Part shown: positions 8,437 to 17,286 of the stretch, piece after piece
How positions within the stretch are numbered: position 1 is the first letter of the stretch
How the letters are laid out: every line of letters starts with the position of its first letter
From: Propionibacteriaceae bacterium AM104-82
Lineage (GTDB): Bacteria; Actinomycetota; Actinomycetes; Propionibacteriales; Propionibacteriaceae
Assembly: GCA_027658995.1 (NCBI GenBank)
Contig: JAQDQK010000026.1
Coordinates: 1 to 44,889 of the forward strand
Direction: 5' to 3'
Length of the DNA stretch: 44,889 bases
Program-made: the position numbers and the translations under genes
The notes under the pieces: model-generated
Databases searched by the model: none
What the model saw: the letters and a program-made list of their open reading frames with translations, nothing else
Told to the model about the DNA's origin: nothing

Positions 8437-8949
8437 TCAACTGATCAGCGGTTCCTGGCTGAGCGCGCCGACGGGGACCTGACCACCCTGCGGCGTTTGC
8501 TCCGACACGCTGAGTCGCAGCGCGTCGATCTCTTTCTGGAAGTCGTCGACGGAGTCGTAGTTCTTGTAGACGCTCGCGAAGCGCAGGTACGCCACCGCGT
8601 CCAGCTCCTCAAGCGGCCCAAGGATGGCGACCCCGATCTTCTCGGACGGGATCTCCGCGAACCCGGAGGCGCGCAGCGATTCCTCGACCCGCTGGGCGAG
8701 CGAGGCCAACTGCGCGGGCGTCACGGGACGACCCTTGCAGGCCTTCGACACCCCACGGATGACCTTGTCCCTGCTGAAGGACTCGACGACCCCGGAGCGC
8801 TTCACGACGGTCAGCACGATCTGCTCGACGGTGGTGAACTTACGCTCACACATCGGGCATGCACGCCTGCGCCGGATGGCCGAACCATCCTCTGTGGCAC
8901 GCGAGTCCGACACCTTGGTGTCGCCGTGCCGGCAGAACGGGCAGTGCAT
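8437..8949 (-). CDS. nrdR: Transcriptional repressor NrdR
   Basis: NrdR is the nucleotide-sensing repressor of ribonucleotide reductase genes. This 170-residue copy starts with its zinc ribbon (Cys3, Cys6, Cys31, Cys34), followed by an arginine-rich DNA-contact segment and an ATP-cone (about 47-137) that binds ATP or dATP. The longer open frame adds 17 residues in front of MHCPFC that are not found in the family, so I start at that Met; AGGGAAGG lies about 11 bases upstream. It sits directly ahead of nrdJ, and the leader region contains two NrdR boxes, so it probably regulates both genes including itself. Confidence 0.96.
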   Translation of the reverse strand: MHCPFCRHGDTKVSDSRATEDGSAIRRRRACPMCERKFTTVEQIVLTVVKRSGVVESFSRDKVIRGVSKACKGRPVTPAQLASLAQRVEESLRASGFAEIPSEKIGVAILGPLEELDAVAYLRFASVYKNYDSVDDFQKEIDALRLSVSEQTPQGGQVPVGALSQEPLIS

Positions 8950-9013
8950 TATTCGTGGGCCTTCCCTCGTGAATCTCCTGCGGAGGTACCAAGGTGCCAC
9001 GTTCGGCCTGAAA

Positions 9014-9029
9014 CCACAAGCCCTTGTGT
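9014..9029. promoter_or_regulatory. NrdR box 1
   Basis: CCACAAGCCCTTGTGT contains a perfect palindrome, CACAAG-CC-CTTGTG, and fits the 16-bp NrdR-box pattern. It is downstream of the predicted nrdR promoter. Its centre is 32 bp from that of the second box, about three helical turns, the phasing typical of paired NrdR boxes. Confidence 0.75.
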
Positions 9030-9045
9030 AGCGACACGCCCAGAA

Positions 9046-9061
9046 CCACTAGATATAGGAA
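9046..9061. promoter_or_regulatory. NrdR box 2
   Basis: CCACTAGATATAGGAA has the CCACTA-rATATAg core of NrdR boxes, with a weaker second half. It abuts the predicted -10 element and overlaps the expected transcription start, a position where a bound repressor would block initiation. Confidence 0.75.
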
Positions 9062-9089
9062 TCCTAGGCCGCCCCGGCACCCCAGACAA
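9061..9089 (-). promoter_or_regulatory. Predicted nrdR-nrdJ promoter
   Basis: On the minus strand, TTGTCT (9084-9089) and TAGGAT (9061-9066) are separated by 17 bases, in front of nrdR. The NrdR boxes lie immediately downstream, leaving a leader of about 105 bases before the nrdR start. Confidence 0.55.
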
Positions 9090-9131
9090 GGAATCCAGGG
9101 GCGACACGCCGAAGCTCTGACAAGGCCACGC

Positions 9132-9461
9132 TCACGGCTGCGTGACGTGCGCCCATCCCGGGTCTCCGGCGACGTACTCGAACGCCGGATCGGGCGTGGC
9201 GTTGGCGGCGAACTGGCCGACACACACCGCACCGCCGACGACGGTCAGTGCGCCGATGAGCGCCATCTTCGCGACCAACCACGGCGACCGGGGCGCCGGG
9301 CGGGAGGCGACGCACGAGGCGACCCTCGAGGTAGACCCGGGGCGCTCGCCGCGCTTCGGGTGGGCCATGGGGAGACGGAGGTCAGGGCGGCCCGCAGGCG
9401 AGACGGTGACGACCCGGCGGGACCCGGCATCAACGACCCGGAAGGAAACTGCAGCGGCCAT
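9132..9461 (-). CDS. Small single-pass membrane protein, SOS-linked
   Basis: A 109-residue protein with one hydrophobic segment (about residues 61-90, [17 protein letters not shown] and following), a basic N-terminal part and a short outside tail. No enzymatic domain is recognised. It sits between nrdR and lexA and is divergent from lexA, the place held in Mycobacterium tuberculosis by Rv2719c, an SOS-induced cell-wall and division-related protein, and in corynebacteria by the division inhibitor DivS. It lacks a recognisable LysM domain. A LexA box lies about 21 bases upstream of its start and a second one further up. I chose the ATG at 9461 because AAAGGGGTGG is well placed for it; the GTG three codons earlier would abut that site. 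An SOS-induced division inhibitor is the likely role, by position only. Confidence 0.65.
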   Translation of the reverse strand: MAAAVSFRVVDAGSRRVVTVSPAGRPDLRLPMAHPKRGERPGSTSRVASCVASRPAPRSPWLVAKMALIGALTVVGGAVCVGQFAANATPDPAFEYVAGDPGWAHVTQP

Positions 9462-9481
9462 GGGGACCACCCCTTTCGTCC

Positions 9482-9497
9482 TAGAACAACTGTTCGA
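9482..9497. promoter_or_regulatory. LexA (SOS) box 1
   Basis: TAGAACAACTGTTCGA matches the actinobacterial SOS box, GAAC-N4-GTTC with the expected flanking bases. It lies just upstream of the small membrane protein gene. Confidence 0.8.
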
Positions 9498-9527
9498 TTA
9501 CTGAGCTTAGCGCCTCGACCCCGGAAA

Positions 9528-9543
9528 TGGAACACCCGTTCGA
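9528..9543. promoter_or_regulatory. LexA (SOS) box 2
   Basis: TGGAACACCCGTTCGA is a second GAAC-N4-GTTCGA site, centred 46 bp from box 1. It is better placed to control the minus-strand membrane protein gene than lexA. Confidence 0.75.
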
Positions 9544-9686
9544 TCCGCGTGTCGCGTCGCCTTATGAAGCACTCAACACGACGCCTCAGACAGTTTCGTT
9601 TCCGGCGTGTCGCGGGCGCCCCGGCTCCCGCCTCGCGAGCGGGGCCAGGGGGCACCGCGGGAGATGCGGGACACGCTGGCCCAATT

Positions 9687-9702
9687 TCGAACACACGTTC
9701 GT
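9687..9702. promoter_or_regulatory. LexA (SOS) box 3, lexA autoregulation
   Basis: TCGAACACACGTTCGT is a near-perfect SOS box. It covers the -35 region of the predicted lexA promoter, so LexA should repress its own gene. Confidence 0.88.
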
Positions 9703-9710
9703 TCAGCCGC

Positions 9711-9716
9711 TACAGT
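9711..9716 (+). promoter_or_regulatory. -10 element of a leaderless lexA transcript
   Basis: TACAGT ends six bases before the lexA ATG, with no ribosome binding site between them. The LexA box overlaps the -35 position. Confidence 0.55.
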
Positions 9717-9722
9717 TGGACC

Positions 9723-10457
9723 ATGCCCGACAAGACCCCACGCCGCGGACGGCCAACCAACGCCTCGCTCGCCGCTGAGCTCGGCACCATCACCCCGCTA
9801 CCGGACGGCCCGGAGGACCTGCACGGCCTCACAGCGCGCCAGATGGCGATCCTGCAGGTGATCCGCCAGTCGATCGAGGAGGTCGGCTACCCGCCGAGCA
9901 TCCGCGAGGTCGCCACCCGCGCCGGCCTGGCGTCGACGTCGTCGGTCGCCTACCAACTCAAGGTGCTCGAGGAGAAGGGCTTCCTGCGCCGCGACCCGAA
10001 CCGGCCGCGCGCCGTCGTGGTCCAGATGCCCGGCGAGGAGTCCGAGGAACTGGACCCCACGCAGCACTTCGACTCTGCGCCCCGCTCCGTCGCGGCCCCG
10101 TTGCTCGGCCGGATCGCGGCCGGCGGTCCGATCCTGGCGGAGCAGCAGGTCGACGACGTGTTCGCGCTCCCGAAGCAGTTGGTGGGCGAGGGTGAGATCT
10201 TCATGCTCGAGGTCAAGGGCGACTCGATGATCGAGGCGGCGATCTGCGACGGCGACTGGGTCGTGGTGCGCAGGCAGAACGACGCGATCAACGGCGACAT
10301 CGTGGCCGCGCTCCTGGACGACGAGGCGACGGTCAAGACGCTGCGACGCAGGGACGGCGAGGTGTGGCTGCTGCCGCACAACGAGCGCTACTCCCCCATC
10401 GACGGCACCCACGCGCAGATCATGGGCAAGGTCGTCGCGGTGATGCGCAAGCTCTGA
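9723..10457 (+). CDS. lexA: LexA repressor
   Basis: LexA represses DNA-damage genes and cleaves itself when RecA is activated. This 244-residue copy has an N-terminal winged helix (about 36-100), the Ala133-Gly134 cleavage site in RIAAGGPI, catalytic Ser168 in GDSM and Lys205 in ATVKTL, with the S24-type peptidase domain to the end. A longer frame opens upstream, but [11 protein letters not shown] is a natural LexA N-terminus and has a -10 motif six bases before it. The gene is preceded by a LexA box and is divergent from a small membrane protein gene that also has LexA boxes. Confidence 0.97.
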   Translation: MPDKTPRRGRPTNASLAAELGTITPLPDGPEDLHGLTARQMAILQVIRQSIEEVGYPPSIREVATRAGLASTSSVAYQLKVLEEKGFLRRDPNRPRAVVVQMPGEESEELDPTQHFDSAPRSVAAPLLGRIAAGGPILAEQQVDDVFALPKQLVGEGEIFMLEVKGDSMIEAAICDGDWVVVRRQNDAINGDIVAALLDDEATVKTLRRRDGEVWLLPHNERYSPIDGTHAQIMGKVVAVMRKL

Positions 10458-10485
10458 GCGGACGCTCAGCCATGTGGGGGGCAAG

Positions 10486-10517
10486 GAACCGGCCGACGCC
10501 AACGCGTCGGCCGGTTC
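10486..10517. terminator. Bidirectional terminator between lexA and the hexomutase gene
   Basis: A 14-bp perfect stem (10486-10499 with 10504-10517, loop CAAC) lies between the convergent lexA and phosphohexomutase genes. T-tails are short (TTACGT on the plus strand). Confidence 0.75.
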
Positions 10518-10531
10518 TTACGTCCTGGGGC

Positions 10532-11959
10532 TCAGAGGCCGAGGAACTCGCGGAACTCGTCGCAGCAACGCTCGGCGCGCTCACGGTCGGGCAGCTCGCA
10601 GAAGATGCGAAGCAGCGGCTCGGTGCCGGAGAAGCGGGCGATGATCCAGCCGTCCTCGAAGTAGACCTTGCAGCCGTCCTCGTAGGAGGTGCGCACGACC
10701 GGCTCGGAGAACTCGGGCAGCCGCTTCTCGACCATCAGCGTGTTGAGGATCTCCGGCTTGCGCTCCGGGTCGAACGAGAAGTCCGTCTCGGCCATGTAGT
10801 GCGGCGGGAACTGGCCGACGATCTCCTCGTAGATCTGGCTCATGGGCTTGCCGACCACCGCGATCATCTCGACGAGCAGCGCGGCGGCGTAGATGCCGTC
10901 CTTGCCGGAGATGTGCCCGCGCACCGTCAGGCCGCCCGAGCTCTCGCCGCCGATGATGGCGTCGGTCTCGAGCATCTTGCCCGAGATCCACTTGAACCCG
11001 ACGGGGACCTCGTAGGCCTCCTCGTCGAACATCGTTGCGACGTCGTCGAGCAGCGAGGTGGTCGCGACGTTGCGCACGACCGCGCCCTTCCAGCCCTTGT
11101 ACTTGAGCAGGTAGTAGTAGAGGATCACCAGCAACTGGTTGGGGTGCAGGAAGTTGCCCAGGTCGTCGATGATGCCGATCCGGTCGGCGTCGCCGTCGGT
11201 GGCGATGCCCAGGTCGCACTTGTTCTCCACCACGTAGCGCGACAGCGCCTGCAGCGTGTGGGACGTCGGCGAAGGGAGCCTGCCGCCGAACAGCGTGTCG
11301 TGGCGGTCGTTGATGACCTCCACGTCGACGCGGGCGGTCATCAGGATGGTCTGCAGCGAGGTCTTTGACACGCCGAACATCGGGTCGAGCGCGACCTTGA
11401 GGCCCGCCTCGCGGATCACCTCCATGTTGATCTGGGAGATGATCGAGTCGATGTAGCCGTTGAAGGTGTTGATCTCCTCGACGGCGCCCGTCGCGATGGC
11501 CTTGGGGTAGGCGATCGAGGCGATGTCGGCCTCAGGGGCGCCCTCGAGGGCCTCCATCCGGCGCTCGACGTCGAGGGTGACGTCCTCGTCGGCGTCCTTG
11601 CCGCCGCGCGTGAACACCTTGATGCCGTTGTACAGCGCCGGGTTGTGCGAGGCGGTGATGGCCATGCCGTAGGGCAGGTTCTGGTCCTTGACCGTCCACA
11701 TGATCAGCGGGGTCGGCGCCTGCGCGACCTTGATCACCTTGGTCGGGATGCCGTACCCGGCGAACACCTCCGCCGCCCACTGCGCCGCGACGTCCGAGAG
11801 GAACCGGCGGTCGTAGCCGATCACGATCCCCTCGTCCGCGACGCCCTCGTCGCGCATCCGGGCCGCGAGGGCTGCGCTGAGCAGCCGCACGTTCGCCCTG
11901 ATGAACTCGTCTCCGATGATTGCCCGCCAGCCGCCAGTGCCAAAGTTGATTCGTGCCAC
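10532..11959 (-). CDS. Phosphoglucomutase/phosphomannomutase family protein
   Basis: This 475-residue alpha-D-phosphohexomutase shifts phosphate between C1 and C6 of hexose phosphates in the cytoplasm. Diagnostic sites are all present: TASHNP with the phosphoserine Ser104, the Mg2+ loop DGDADR (Asp255, Asp257, Asp259), the sugar-binding GGESSGG near 337, and the C-terminal phosphate-binding FSGTEPLLR. Whether glucose-, mannose- or glucosamine-phosphate is the main substrate cannot be told. The start is GTG, with TACTGT six bases upstream and no ribosome binding site, so the message is probably leaderless. It is convergent with lexA and has no obvious operon partners. Confidence 0.93.
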   Translation of the reverse strand: MARINFGTGGWRAIIGDEFIRANVRLLSAALAARMRDEGVADEGIVIGYDRRFLSDVAAQWAAEVFAGYGIPTKVIKVAQAPTPLIMWTVKDQNLPYGMAITASHNPALYNGIKVFTRGGKDADEDVTLDVERRMEALEGAPEADIASIAYPKAIATGAVEEINTFNGYIDSIISQINMEVIREAGLKVALDPMFGVSKTSLQTILMTARVDVEVINDRHDTLFGGRLPSPTSHTLQALSRYVVENKCDLGIATDGDADRIGIIDDLGNFLHPNQLLVILYYYLLKYKGWKGAVVRNVATTSLLDDVATMFDEEAYEVPVGFKWISGKMLETDAIIGGESSGGLTVRGHISGKDGIYAAALLVEMIAVVGKPMSQIYEEIVGQFPPHYMAETDFSFDPERKPEILNTLMVEKRLPEFSEPVVRTSYEDGCKVYFEDGWIIARFSGTEPLLRIFCELPDRERAERCCDEFREFLGL

Positions 11960-11965
11960 GCCTCA

Positions 11966-11971
11966 ACAGTA
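11966..11971 (-). promoter_or_regulatory. -10 element of a leaderless hexomutase transcript
   Basis: TACTGT on the minus strand is separated by exactly six bases from the GTG start at 11959. Confidence 0.45.
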
Positions 11972-12036
11972 GACCTGGGCCCCCGGAGAGCCGGTCATCC
12001 TAGCGAGCGAATGCGCAACGATCATGCACACGTCGC

Positions 12037-12717
12037 TCACTGTGTTTCAGCGATCCTCGCCAATCCCTCTGGATCGTGCAGCACGACGGTCGCCTTGTCG
12101 ACGCGGATAAGGCCCGCCCTGCTGAGCGCCCCGAGCCGCCTGCTGAGCGTCTCAGGGGTCAGCCCGAGCAGCGATGCGACGTCGCGCTTCGGCACCGGGA
12201 GCGTGACGGCAGGGCGACCGTCGCTCCATCGGGCGGGCAGTTCGAGCAGATAGCCCGCCACCCGCGCGCCCGCGTCGGCGCCGCTCACCGCCGCGAGCGA
12301 CGCCTCCGCTGCCGACAGCCGCCTGGTCACGGCCTGCAGCATCCGTAGCCCGATGTCGGGGAACCTGGTGACGAGGTCCTCCAGGTCGCGGTGCCGGAAG
12401 CTGCACACCTCCGCCGGCTCGACGCTGACCGCCAGCCGGTCGTCCGCGTCCCCGGTGACGAAGCCGATCTCGCCGACGAAGTCGCCGGGCCGCAGCACGC
12501 GCAGGACCTGCTCCTGGCCGCCCGGCGCGACCCGCGAGACGCGCAGTGCGCCGGAGTGCACCACGAGCAGCGTCCCCGCCCGTTCGCCGGGGCGTTGGGC
12601 GACCTCTCCCCTGTCGAGCCGCAGCGGCCTCGCCAGCCGGGCGACCTCGCCCTGCTGGGCCGTCGTCAGCCCTGCGAAGATCGGCACCCGGCCGACGCAC
12701 GAACCCGGATGGGTCAT
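12037..12717 (-). CDS. Crp/Fnr-family transcriptional regulator
   Basis: This 226-residue regulator has a cyclic-nucleotide-type sensor domain (about 10-125, including GDFVGEIGFVTG), a long dimer helix and a winged helix at about 172-210 with recognition helix TPETLSRRLGAL. Only two cysteines occur (Cys7 and Cys105), too few for an FNR-type [4Fe-4S] cluster, so the signal is unknown. Its ATG overlaps the stop of the metal ATPase gene (ATGA), so it is the third gene of a chaperone-ATPase-regulator operon. A TTGAC-N4-GTCAA palindrome upstream of the operon matches the kind of site such regulators bind, so autoregulation is likely. Confidence 0.88.
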   Translation of the reverse strand: MTHPGSCVGRVPIFAGLTTAQQGEVARLARPLRLDRGEVAQRPGERAGTLLVVHSGALRVSRVAPGGQEQVLRVLRPGDFVGEIGFVTGDADDRLAVSVEPAEVCSFRHRDLEDLVTRFPDIGLRMLQAVTRRLSAAEASLAAVSGADAGARVAGYLLELPARWSDGRPAVTLPVPKRDVASLLGLTPETLSRRLGALSRAGLIRVDKATVVLHDPEGLARIAETQ

Positions 12718-14597
12718 CGCCTCGCCTCCTCGGCAAGCGGGAGCCGCGCCTGTGCGGCGGCCGGCCCGCGCATTCTCGTCAGGCGCAGCGCGTTGACGAT
12801 CACCAGCAGCACGCTCGCCTCGTGCACCAGCATGCCACCGGCCAACCCGATGTCGCGGCTCAGGACCCCCGCAAGCAGCACGGCCACCGTCGCGAGCGCC
12901 AGCGCCGTGTTCTGCCGCATCACGCGCACGGTCGCCCGGGCGACCCTCCTCGCATGCGCGAACTGATCCAACCGGTCGCCGAGCAGCACGACGTCTGCCG
13001 TCTCGACGGAGGCGTCCGTGCCGCCGACGCCCATCGCAACGCCCACGTCTGCCCTCGCGAGCGCGGGGGCGTCGTTGACGCCGTCGCCGAGCATCACGAC
13101 TGTGCGACCTGAGGCCTGCAGGTCCGCGACCGCCGCGGCCTTGTCTGCTGGCAGCAGCCTGCCGTGCGCCTCGTCGACGCCCAACTCCTCCGCGACGCGC
13201 CTTGTCGGGCCGTCCGCGTCCCCGCTGAGGGCGACCACCCGGGCGATCCCGGCCGCGCGGAGCCCCCGGACGGCGTCGGCGGCCTCGGCGCGTGGCCGGT
13301 CGGCGATGGCGATCAGGCCGAGCAGTCGGCGCTCGTCCGCGACGAACACCACGGTGGCGCCCTCCTCCTCGAGCCGGTCGGCGCGGGTCAACGCCGCGAC
13401 CCCGGGAGGGGTGCCGAACTCCGTGACGAAGTCAGGGCTGCCGACGGCGATCCGGCGGCCCTCGTGGCGACCGGAGATCCCTGCGCCGCTCAGCACATAG
13501 ATGTCCTGAGGTCGGGGCAGGTCGAGGCCTCGCGTCCGTGCCGCCTCGACGATGGCGGCGCCGAGGGGATGTTCGCTGGCCGACTCGACGGCCGCGGCGT
13601 CGGCGAGCAGCTCGTCGCGGTCGACGCCGGGCTCCGCGTCGATCCGGGTCACCACCGGGCGACCCAGCGTCAGCGTCCCTGTCTTGTCGACGACGAGCGT
13701 GTCGGCCGAGGCGAGCAGTTCGAGGGCCTCACCCGACTTGATCAGCACGCCCTGCCTGGCGATGCTGCCGAGGCCCGCGACGGCGGCGACCGGCACCGAG
13801 ATGACCAGCGCGCCAGGGCAGGCGATGACGAGGAACACCAGCGCGAACTCGACGTCGCGGGTGACGGCGAACACCAGCAGGGAGGCGAGCAGCACGCCCG
13901 GGGTGTAGAACCGGGCGAACCGTTCGAGGAACCTCTGCCGCCTGGTGCGCGACTCCTGCGCCTCCTCGACCAACTCGATGATCCTGCCGTAGGTGGTCTC
14001 GGCGCCGATCAGTTCGGCCTCGACCTCCAGGTAGCCCGACGTCAGCATGGTCGCGGCGCGGACCCGCTCTCCCGCGAGTCGGCGGACCGGGCTGGGCTCG
14101 CCGGTGAGGGTGGACTCGTCGACCCACGCGTCGCCGGCCAGCACGGTCCCGTCGACGGCGATCCGCTCCCCCGTCGTGACGATGACCCGCTCCCCGGGCA
14201 GCACGTCCTCGACGTCGACCGTTACCCGTTCGCCGTCGCGTTCGAGCGTCGCGCGGGTGGGGGCGAGCGCCACGAGCGCGAGCAGCGAGCGGCGGGTGCG
14301 TTCGAGGGTGCGCGCCTCAAGCCAGGCCCCGAACAGGAACAGGAACCCAACGACGGCCGCCTCTGTCGCCTCGCCGATGATGAGCGCTCCGATGATGGCG
14401 ATCGTGACGAGCAGGTCGATGCTGAAGGCCCGCACCCGCAGCGCGCGCAGCGCCTTCCATGCGATCGGGCCGAGGCTGAGCAGCGCCGAGACGGTGAGCA
14501 GCGCGGTGGCCACCGCTCCCGCGCCGGCAAGGTGCGCGGCGAGGGCGGCAAGCAGCAGGGCGCCGCTTGAGGCCGTCACGGCGTCCCGGGCGGTCAC
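12714..14597 (-). CDS. Heavy-metal P1B-type ATPase with CPG membrane motif
   Basis: A 627-residue metal-pumping ATPase. Visible sites: TGE in the actuator domain (165-167), the phosphorylated Asp304 in DKTGTLT, the HP pair (343-344) of the nucleotide domain, and GDGVND (504-509). It has no N-terminal metal-binding domain of its own; a separate HMA protein is encoded just upstream. The membrane motif that usually sets metal choice reads Cys260-Pro261-Gly262 (ACPGALVIS), not the common CPC or SPC, and the last helix has HEASVLLV where zinc/cadmium pumps usually have an Asp. The transported metal is therefore uncertain; export of a transition metal is likely. The GTG start overlaps the stop of the chaperone gene (GTGA), and the end overlaps the Crp/Fnr gene. 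Confidence 0.93.
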   Translation of the reverse strand: MTARDAVTASSGALLLAALAAHLAGAGAVATALLTVSALLSLGPIAWKALRALRVRAFSIDLLVTIAIIGALIIGEATEAAVVGFLFLFGAWLEARTLERTRRSLLALVALAPTRATLERDGERVTVDVEDVLPGERVIVTTGERIAVDGTVLAGDAWVDESTLTGEPSPVRRLAGERVRAATMLTSGYLEVEAELIGAETTYGRIIELVEEAQESRTRRQRFLERFARFYTPGVLLASLLVFAVTRDVEFALVFLVIACPGALVISVPVAAVAGLGSIARQGVLIKSGEALELLASADTLVVDKTGTLTLGRPVVTRIDAEPGVDRDELLADAAAVESASEHPLGAAIVEAARTRGLDLPRPQDIYVLSGAGISGRHEGRRIAVGSPDFVTEFGTPPGVAALTRADRLEEEGATVVFVADERRLLGLIAIADRPRAEAADAVRGLRAAGIARVVALSGDADGPTRRVAEELGVDEAHGRLLPADKAAAVADLQASGRTVVMLGDGVNDAPALARADVGVAMGVGGTDASVETADVVLLGDRLDQFAHARRVARATVRVMRQNTALALATVAVLLAGVLSRDIGLAGGMLVHEASVLLVIVNALRLTRMRGPAAAQARLPLAEEARR

Positions 14598-14803
14598 TTC
14601 CGCACCGGGTAGCCGAGCGCGTCAAGGTCGTTGACGAGGTCGTCGCGGGTCACCCTGCCCGGGTCGTAGTCGACGCGCACCGCGTTGGAGGCGAAGCGGA
14701 CCTTGACGGCGTCGACGCCGGGGCGACGCGCGAGGCCCTTCTCGATCGTTGCGATGCAACTGGGGCAGGTGAGGGGGACGGTGGTGAGCGTGACGGTGGA
14801 CAT
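14594..14803 (-). CDS. HMA-domain metal chaperone (CopZ-like)
   Basis: A 69-residue ferredoxin-fold metal carrier with the CPSC motif (Cys13, Cys16; TCPSCIATIEKGL) that binds a soft metal ion and hands it to the ATPase encoded next. The start has a strong AGGAGG ribosome binding site five bases upstream. It is the first gene of the operon and overlaps the ATPase start by GTGA, so the two are translated together. CxxC is typical for copper carriers but is also used for other metals. Confidence 0.9.
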   Translation of the reverse strand: MSTVTLTTVPLTCPSCIATIEKGLARRPGVDAVKVRFASNAVRVDYDPGRVTRDDLVNDLDALGYPVRK

Positions 14804-14876
14804 GGTTCCTCCTGGATCGGGTGCCGGGCCGGATCGCCCTGCACCCCCATGTCACCGCCTCTGGGCGGGGAACTCC

Positions 14877-14886
14877 TTGACCTGGG

Positions 14887-14890
<4 letters not shown>
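14877..14890. promoter_or_regulatory. Crp/Fnr-type operator upstream of the metal ATPase operon
   Basis: TTGACCTGGGTCAA is a palindrome of TTGAC-N4-GTCAA form, the architecture of Crp/Fnr-family sites. It starts 74 bases upstream of the HMA gene and overlaps the last codons of the ABC-F gene. A weak -10 (TGACAT on the minus strand near 14850) would put the site around -41, a classical activator position. Confidence 0.65.
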
Positions 14891-16485
<1,595 letters not shown>

Positions 16486-16571
16486 CGACCTAGTCTGTCG
16501 CTCCCGGCGCGATAAGCCAAAACTGGCGCGCCGCAAGCCCACCCCAACCGGCCACACCTGGCCCACAGGGC

Positions 16572-16577
16572 TATCGT
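16572..16577 (+). promoter_or_regulatory. -10 element of a leaderless response-regulator transcript
   Basis: TATCGT ends seven bases before the ATG at 16585, with no ribosome binding site between. Confidence 0.45.
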
Positions 16578-16584
16578 GTCCGCC

Positions 16585-17226
16585 ATGGAGCCGACCATCC
16601 GCGTTCTTCTCGCCGAAGACGACCCCCTGGCTCAGGAGGCGGTCGCGGCCTACCTTGCCCGCACTCCCGACCTGGAACTGGTCGGCGTGGCGGGCGACGG
16701 GCTCGGCGCCGTCGAGTTGGCCCGCTCGGTGCGACCCGATGTCGCGGTGGTCGACATCCACCTCCCAGGGATCGACGGCATCGAGGTGACGCGTCGGCTC
16801 ACCGCCCCGCCGTTGGGCATCAAGGTGTTGTGCTTCACGGCGCTGGGCGACGACCAGATGATGGTGCGCGCGATCGAGGCGGGCGCGGACGGCTTCCTGC
16901 TGAAGTCCGACAGCGTCGGGCTGATCCTGCACGGCATCCGCAGCGCCGCCAACGGGGAGGCGCTGGTCTCCCCCAAGCTCGTCACGGCGCTGCTGACCTC
17001 GCGCGCCAACCGCGCCGAGCCGCCGAGCACGCTGTCGGAGACCGACCGCGGGCTGCTGACGCTGATCGGGCAGGGGCGCAGCAACGCCGAGATCGCCGCG
17101 GAGATGTTCCTGGCGACCACGACAGTCAAGACCTACGTCAGCCGGTTGCTGAGGCGCCTGGACGTCAGGAACCGGGCGGCGCTCGCCGCCCGCGCCCACG
17201 AATGGGGCCTCGTGCCGCGAAAGTGA
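16585..17226 (+). CDS. NarL/FixJ-family response regulator
   Basis: A 213-residue two-domain regulator. The receiver domain (1-125) has the acidic pair near residues 11-13, phosphate-accepting Asp57 in VVDIHLPG and Lys107. The DNA-binding domain (about 148-210) is a LuxR-type helix-turn-helix. The ATG at 16585 is preferred over a GTG three codons upstream because of the -10 motif seven bases before it. A histidine kinase gene follows 60 bases downstream on the same strand, and a second regulator of the same type follows that, so the three probably form one signalling group. The stimulus is unknown. Confidence 0.9.
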   Translation: MEPTIRVLLAEDDPLAQEAVAAYLARTPDLELVGVAGDGLGAVELARSVRPDVAVVDIHLPGIDGIEVTRRLTAPPLGIKVLCFTALGDDQMMVRAIEAGADGFLLKSDSVGLILHGIRSAANGEALVSPKLVTALLTSRANRAEPPSTLSETDRGLLTLIGQGRSNAEIAAEMFLATTTVKTYVSRLLRRLDVRNRAALAARAHEWGLVPRK

Positions 17227-17286
17227 CCCCAACTGGCCTGCAGGGGTTGGAAGATGGGCAACGCAACCGATGGGAGGGGGATGCCG

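Noticed and set aside
5684..8482. A 932-codon plus-strand frame opposite nrdJ
   Set aside because: It is an antisense shadow of nrdJ, which is unmistakable by its motifs.
8950..9013. Cobalamin riboswitch in front of nrdR-nrdJ
   Set aside because: Only a GCCAC fragment is present; the B12-box and the extended fold are missing. The region is explained by NrdR boxes.
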